DNA from: Medicago truncatula
Taxonomy: Eukaryota; Streptophyta; Magnoliopsida; Fabales; Fabaceae
Direction of reading: 5' to 3'
NCBI RefSeq assembly: GCF_003473485.1
Contig: NC_053043.1
Location: 36,928,576 to 36,992,575, forward strand
DNA length: 64,000 nucleotides
Of this stretch, positions 58,560-64,000 are shown in pieces. Each line of letters begins with the position of its first letter. The first letter of the stretch is position 1. The notes below the pieces were generated by a model. It was not told where the DNA came from. It did no database searches and worked only from the letters and a program-made list of their open reading frames with translations. A program made the translations under genes and the position numbers.

Positions 58560-59478
58560 AGAGCTAGTGAGAAAGGGAAAGGGAAATGTGGGGTATCATA
58601 GGGAAACAAAAGTGAGCAGAGTGGTCCATCACTAGCAGCCCACCTCCGTTTTCGTTACCAAACTTCCGGGTGAGGTGGAAATGGGTGAGCTCTGGAAGAT
58701 CTTCTTGGGTTTTGGTAGAGTAAGTGTTGTCTTCATCCCTAAGAAACTTGATTAGTGGGGAAGAAGATTTTCTTTTGTCAAGTTTAGGGAAGTGGTGAAT
58801 GCGGTGGAGCTTGAGGATAGCCTGAAGAAGGTGTGGTGGGGCAACCATAATATCAAAGTGAACAAAGCCATATTTGATAGGGAAGAGAAGAGTGAGCCGG
58901 CTCAGTTTGTATGGCGGTTCGAAAGGGCGGAAGGGAAGAGAGTGGAGGCAGGGACATCTTACCAGCAGGTGCTGGTGGGAGACAGGCACGGTGATATTCA
59001 AGTGGCTGATATCCCAACCATTGAGGTGCTACCGGCGGAAGAGCTACTGCTGGAGCTGGAATCTTGTCTTGTTGGACGACTGAAATTACATCTTGAGCCA
59101 GATGCCTTGCAAACTTGTTTGTTTATGGAGAGGCGGCGTGGTATTAAGGTGGTTCCGATGGGAGAGAAGATGGTTTTACTGAAAGAGGAACGGAAGGGGG
59201 AACTAGCAGCGGCGAGGGAGTCGAAGAGGGCATGGTGGTCAGCAACTTTCACGGAAGTGGTGCCATGGTCTCCTAATCTGGTGGCAGCCACTAGAAGGAC
59301 TTGGGTGCAGCTTAGAGGAATCCCTCTACACATCTGGAACGAAGAATCATTCAAGACTGTGGGAGCGCTCTTTGGTTCTTTTATCGATTTTGATGATGAT
59401 ACTGTGAGCAGAAGAAGGTTAGATGTGGCCAATATTCCCATCTCAACAAAAAACATAGAAATAATAGAACATACATAA
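58560..59478 (+). pseudogene. LINE ORF1 relic: RRM-like domain plus DUF4283-type region
   Basis: After a purine-rich leader (58530-58590), the frame encodes TSVFVTKLPGEVEMGELWKI, typical of the RRM-like start of plant L1-type ORF1. It meets an in-frame TAG at 58753-58755 and continues WGRRFSFVKF. From 58792 it is open for 228 codons with KVWWGNHNIKVNKAIFDRE and later WVQLRGIPLHIWNEESFK, then GSFIDFDDDT, as in DUF4283 domains of LINE ORF1. Coding similarity stops near 59478, where LTR sequence begins. The zinc knuckle and ORF2 endonuclease are missing. Confidence 0.75.
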
Positions 59479-60515
59479 ATCAGAACCAACTATGAGTTGG
59501 GTGAGATCCACCGCGTGTTCTTTAGCTTCCTGGTGCCGTTTATGCTAAGTTTAGGTCTCCAAAATCGCACCCTAAGCTTCTGGTCGCATCTGACTTTTAT
59601 AGACAAAGAATTAGGGTTTCAGAAAATCCCACCATCGTGGCACGTTTCGCGTCCATCGTGGCACGATTCCTTCATTAATCTGACGTGGCAGCAAATTTAC
59701 TAAATCATCGTGGTACGTTACATATCCATCGTGCCACGATTTTTCCAGTATCTTCAGGTAAATTCCACGTTTCAAACGTGCCACGATTTAGGTCCATCGT
59801 GGCACGATCCAGTAACTAAATTCTTTGATTTTTCTCCAATTTGTGCAAAACTTCTCTTTTATGAATCTTGAGCTAATTTAACCATGTATACAAGCATTTG
59901 ACTCTCAAAACATTACAAAAAGGACACAAATATGACTAAAAAACTAGTAATGACGTACTGTCATCAAGTACTTAATTGTGATGATTGGAATTGTTATGTG
60001 AATGTGTATATTGAATTAACTGTTTATGTTAAGTACTTGGAACTTGATTTGATTCATTTATGTTCAAATTTATTTTATTGATTATGATTGATGTAAAGCT
60101 TAGCCCCAGTGGTTTTGACCGCCTACCTGACTGTATGGATGGATAGACGAAGTGCAGGATTAGTTGCTTCGGTGAATTGCTTGGTGCTTGCTTGGATATC
60201 GGGAGTTATCTCCGATATCGGTTTCTTAGAGTCGTAGGATAGGCTCTGATCTAGGATGTCGGTTCTAGATTGTTCATTTTGGATTTATTTATGTGGAGAT
60301 TTTCCCAATTGTCGGGATTTAGAGAATTTTTAGGTTGATGTATTTTGATCTCTGACATGTATACTTTTGAGGTGTATGGTTTATATCCGCTGCGACTGTT
60401 GAGAATTTTTATATATGTCTGTTATTTGGATTTTGAATTGATGACGTGGCGTCTATTTCTTGAATATTTATATTATTCGTGTGTTTTATCGCTTTAATAA
60501 AAATAGGGCGTTACA
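59479..60515 (+). mobile_element. LTR fragment inserted in or joined to the LINE
   Basis: Ends TTTAATAAAAATAGGGCGTTACA at 60515, a normal LTR 3' end, and contains an array of ATCGTGGCACGAT-type words (59633-59810). A proper TG start and a matching 5-bp duplication for the right flank CTCAC were not found at the left border, so the LTR is truncated or the junction was rearranged. It separates the two LINE coding pieces. Confidence 0.65.
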
Positions 60516-61145
60516 CTCACTTTGCTTGTTGGAGTGGGGAGGTTAACTTGAGGAAATTACGGAAAGCGTTTTGGTTGATTTGGCACGCATCTATTTGGAT
60601 GATTTGGAAGGAGAGGAATGCTCGGATTTTTAAAAACAAATTCAAAAATTTTGATGAGGTTGTGGATGATATTAAGGCGGTGTCTTGGTGTTGGTCCTTG
60701 TCTCGACTTCGGATCGCATCTTGCCTATTTTACGAATGGTGTTGGAATCCGAGAGAGTGCATGGATCGGAGACGGAGGATTTGACTGCTGTGGTTTGTTT
60801 GGTGGCAGGTGTGTGTTGGATTGTTGGAGCTGCTACTGTGTCGACTGCTTGGCCATGTACATTTAGATGTGCTACTGCTGTTCTGGTTTGTTGGAGCAGT
60901 TGGTGTTTGGTGATGTGAACTTAATTATCTTAAATGTCTCAATGTCTGGTAATAAAACCAGATGTACTATTGTTGTCAACATGAATAAGATTGGAATTTT
61001 GAATGCTTTTAGAATGGACATTCATCATACTAGAGCTCCAATAATCAAAGAAGTGTTACGGAGCCCTCCTATCCCCAAATGGATGAAGATTAATATTGAT
61101 AGTGTAATACTTGTTGATCTATCAATATTCATAAGTTTTTACTAA
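60516..61145 (+). pseudogene. LINE ORF2 C-terminal relic
   Basis: The frame to 60784 encodes LRKAFWLIWHASIWMIWKER and NARIFKNK, the region between reverse transcriptase and RNase H in plant LINEs (W..iWk.RN motif). A different frame near 61020-61110 encodes IIKEVLRSPPIPKWMKINID, which resembles the start of the RNase H domain (V.W.PP....K.N.DG), with the final DG changed. Frames are broken and most of the RT is absent. Confidence 0.65.
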
Positions 61146-61287
61146 CAAAAATCATATATTCATAAGCTATTTTTTCATAAACTATCTTGATCAACTTATG
61201 AATAATAATACATAAAAGTTTATTTATTTGTATAAAATTAAAAAATAAGTCTATCTAAATGGGCCCTAAACATAAATCACTATTTCA

Positions 61288-61735
61288 TCTGTCTCATTAT
61301 AATTGTCAATTTATCATTATTTTTTTTGTCTATAAATAACTGCCACTTTAAAATATCAATCCAACATTTTTTTTTTCCATGAATACTCTACTAACTATTA
61401 ATAAGGGTCTTTAAACGTAAAAAAAAAAGGGGGGGTCTTTTAGTAAATGATATTAGTTAAAAAGCTTTACTATTAAAATAAATAAAAACTACTCTATCTG
61501 TCTCACAATAGACGTCCTCTTTACTATTTTTCTTTGTCTTAAATTATTTGTCTCTTTTAAAATATCAATACAACATTTATTATTCTTTCCGACTAACATA
61601 CTCTTATTTATTGCATTTCATTTATCTAACTACTCCAGTAACTATAATTAATAAGAGTGTTTTTGTAAATTAAATATATTTTACCATTAAAATAAATATC
61701 AAAAGGGACCTTAATTTGAGACGGAGAGAATAATA
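61288..61735. mobile_element. Two Stowaway-like MITEs, degenerate
   Basis: ATCTGTCTCATTATAATTGT at about 61289, and a second unit from CTATCTGTCTCACAATAGAC (about 61495) to TTTGAGACGGAGAGAATAAT (about 61735). The second has complementary ends. Both match the CTCCCTCCGTCTCA type of plant mariner MITE. Confidence 0.65.
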
Positions 61736-61769
61736 ATTTTTTTAAGAATTGAGTATAATGAGACATAGA

Positions 61770-61885
61770 GATGCCCATTTAGGGTTGACTTAGTGGTTGG
61801 TTTGGATCTTAGAGTTTACCCCGCAAGCTCTTAGATTTGATCCCTTGATGTCAATTTTGGTGAGTAAATTCATACCAACTTAAAA
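61770..61885 (+). mobile_element. tRNA-derived SINE-like copy
   Basis: GGTTGACTTAGTGGTTGGTT (box A type) and CTCTTAGATTTGATCCC (box B type), then GTGAGTAAATTCATACC and an A-rich tail. Degenerate. Confidence 0.45.
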
Positions 61886-61987
61886 AAGATAAGAAAACGA
61901 GACGGAAAGATATAAAAAATTCGGTCTAATAAGTTTTTTTTTATTTTTAATTCGTACAATTCAAATATTTTCGCTCATATTTAATTT

Positions 61988-62143
61988 AAGATAAATGATA
62001 TTTGTACATTTACTTTTTGACAACTTTCTCTCTCATACTCACATTATTATCTTATTTTTTCTCCATTATTTTTAACCAATAAAAAGAGAGAGAAAAGAAG
62101 TTGTCACCAAAAATTGTATGAAATAAATATCACTACTCTTAAT
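61988..62143. mobile_element. MITE, family of 39143 and 43139
   Basis: AAATGATATTTGTACATTTA with GACAACTTTCTCTCTCATAC inside, and an inverted counterpart GAGTAGTGATATTTATTTCA on minus. Somewhat shorter than the other copies. Confidence 0.7.
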
Positions 62144-63458
62144 TTAATGCAACAAACTTGGATTGAGTACTCTTATATATGGCGTAACGAAAGATAAACC
62201 GACAGCAAACGCTAAAATTATGGATCCACATTTCTAACCTTTTTCATTACTATTGAATAAAGGTCATTATTATTGATTATACGTTATTGCTAACTTGTTT
62301 TTGACCAAATACGTTAATGTTAACTTGTTTTATGGTACATACTTACGAATATTCTATAAAATTATATAAAAAAAATAAAAAAAAACAAAAGATACACGTG
62401 GATAGCTTAATAAAAAATAATAGTAATAGATATACGTGGATATGTATCAAAGTTAAGCCAACTCAGCAGATTCTATTCATAAACACGTTCTTCATGCCTT
62501 TCCCACAAAGATATGTTTTTTTGGATCTATCTAGCTGTGATGATTTTTCAAAAAAGATTAAAGAAATTTTTTTTTTTAAGCAAAAGAAACTAAACTCATT
62601 TTATCCAAAATGTTCTGTTTGGGAACAGATAGTTGAGATAGCATGGTCACCACGCTCCTAGTATGATCTGGCGTGGAGGTAGAGCTACATGGCGGAGATT
62701 GTTGGTCGAAGGATACAACACAGATTAGTGTTCTGACACTCAAGTCAATGTTTGTGCTTGAAAGAAAAGTGTGAGAAAATGTGGAAAAAGGTGATCGTAC
62801 CTGAAGCATGGCTCGAAGCCATGCTTTTATAGTTGAGTTTGGTGTAACTTACCCCGTGAAATATGGCGACAAATATGAGAATTTGTTGGAGATTGCTCCA
62901 ATGGTCAGAATCTGGCTAGGGGCATTCATGTGCGTTAAGGCGCACATGTGGCTTCCAGTATATTCTGAAAGTGGCGGAAAATTGGGTTAACGGCCTTGCA
63001 TATTGGGTTGTTGTGATGGGCCGAAATGGAACAGCTTCCCCCAAGTCCTCACTCTCTTTATGACGTGAGGAACTTGTCCATGATGGTAGTCTTGTGGTCG
63101 ACCCTTGATGCTTCGACGTTGCCCCCAGCAATACCTTGCACGGTGACAGGAATCGAGGCACGTTTAATGGAGGAATGTATACCATTTAATGTGCACATAG
63201 TTGAAACAACCTTTCCTTTGTGGATTCTTTACGTGTCTCCCACGCTCCTCGTAGGCTAAGGTGATGCGCTTAGGTGCAGTCGAGTACAGTTACACGCCCT
63301 GTTGATTTATCTTTCTTCCTTAAGACTATATAAAGCGGAAATTTATGGGATTAGAGTTTTTCAAAATCTTATTGTTCAACACCTTACCCTTTGAAGAAAT
63401 TCTGAACATTATGCTGATCTAGCCGGAATTTTCAAAACTTGTTTATGCTTCTCTTGGT
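62144..63458. other. No recognised gene; retroelement-like composition after 62640
   Basis: 62144-62640 is AT-rich with no coding signal. 62640-63330 is GC-richer with several short overlapping frames on both strands, a palindromic ATGTGCGTTAAGGCGCACAT at 62929, and a CTATATAAAG TATA-like site at 63327. The pattern suggests an LTR or leader of an unidentified retroelement in plus orientation. Confidence 0.35.
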
Positions 63459-64000
63459 TTGGACTTGATTTTTCAGTACTTGAAGATCCGGGATACTTCA
63501 ACATCCTTCTTGTTCGACTATCTACATTTTATTTTAGAGGTTCCTTCTTTACCATTTCTGTTAATTGATCCAATGGATACTATAGGTCACTTTAGCAATG
63601 TAGTGAATCCATGCCACTTAGGAAACCCAACCTTGCCTTTAGACGTCGTTGAATCATGTGTTCAACTAGAAGTTATAGATTTGGCCCAATGTGAGAGTGA
63701 GGATTGGTCTTACCAAATTGGTTATCGCAGTGTTGTTGTGGGATTTTCATTTGGGGAAATAAAGTTGGAATTCCCTACTGTGGTCTTTGATATTGTGAAC
63801 GATCTGACTTCCATAGGGTTTGAAGGGGTTTAGAAAGGAAACTTAAAATACCATTAGTGAGAGAGCCATTATTTAGAGGGATAAAGGAGTCTTCTAGGTG
63901 TCGAACTCATGGTTCTCGTTTTCTTTTTAACAAAGAAGTTGGCATGAAACGTGAAGTGTTGATGACAGAGCGTCATATGAAATTTTGGCAATGTTTTTGG
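63459..64000 (+). pseudogene. Unrecognised coding relic running to the window end
   Basis: A 124-codon frame (63459-63833) with normal codon texture encodes a hydrophobic/acidic protein (MDLIFQYLKIRDTSTSFLF at its start) and stops at a TAG. In another frame, coding-like sequence resumes at about 63827 and stays open to base 64000 (includes LVREPLFRGIKES and FNKEVGMKREVLMTERHMKF). This suggests one longer protein broken by a frameshift near 63830, continuing beyond the window. A TATA-like box at 63327 lies upstream. I recognise no family; a retroelement ORF or a degraded gene are both possible. Confidence 0.35.

Noticed and set aside
58564-59489. Long minus-strand frames opposite the LINE
   Set aside because: Antisense shadows of the LINE ORF1 frame, which has recognisable RRM-like and DUF4283 motifs.

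Overview
The window is plant nuclear DNA, AT-rich and dominated by transposable elements. It almost certainly comes from an inverted-repeat-lacking-clade legume, most likely Medicago truncatula. The diagnostic evidence is a cluster of six nodule-specific cysteine-rich (NCR) peptide loci, a family known only from these legumes. Short exons with GT..AG introns, SINEs, MITEs, Cassandra TRIMs and Ty3/gypsy, Ty1/copia, LINE, CACTA, MULE and hAT debris fit this.

Protein-coding genes that look functional: (i) two seven-exon minus-strand genes for plastid BASS1-type sodium/metabolite cotransporters (5230-8916 and 48596-51605), with identical lengths for exons 2-7, so clear paralogues; (ii) one six-exon minus-strand SWEET2-type sugar transporter (54745-56523); (iii) four apparently intact two-exon NCR genes (9583-9855 and 15342-15614 on minus; 20401-20685 and 38822-39087 on plus). 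Two more NCR loci (22329-22615 and 46774-47068, plus) keep a perfect mature-peptide exon but have a broken signal-peptide exon. All six NCRs lie between the two BASS1 paralogues. All encode C-x5-C-x4-C-x7-C-x4-C-x-C, and all carry the same roughly 50-base promoter block just upstream of a TATA box. Three pairwise duplications explain the six loci: 9.1-12.0 with 14.7-18.0 kb, 19.7-20.9 with 21.1-22.9 kb, and 34-39.5 with 45-47.4 kb.

Layout: 0-2.4 kb end of a CACTA element; 2.4-3.2 kb MULE/FAR1-like relic; 5.2-8.9 kb BASS1 copy a; 9-18.2 kb duplicated NCR unit with truncated gypsy pol, a solo LTR and copia-like non-coding DNA between the copies; 19.7-22.9 kb NCR pair; 22.9-25.3 kb two MULE-type elements 23 bp apart; 25.8-29.5 kb a three-LTR Cassandra array split by an hAT element; 30.2 kb copia solo LTR; 31.2-33.8 kb retroposon containing a complete Cassandra TRIM; 35.0-37.2 kb gypsy solo LTR; 38.8 kb NCR; 39.6-41.9 kb second CACTA end in inverted orientation; 43-48.3 kb MITEs, hAT, NCR relic and a fold-back MULE; 48.6-51.6 kb BASS1 copy b; 52.6 kb plant-mobile-domain fragment; 54.7-56.5 kb SWEET2; 58.6-61.1 kb broken LINE split by an LTR fragment; 61.3-64 kb MITEs and an unrecognised coding relic at the edge.

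Splice sites, translations and target-site duplications were read by eye from the sequence. Family names rest on recognised motifs, not on database searches. Ends of degenerate elements are approximate.
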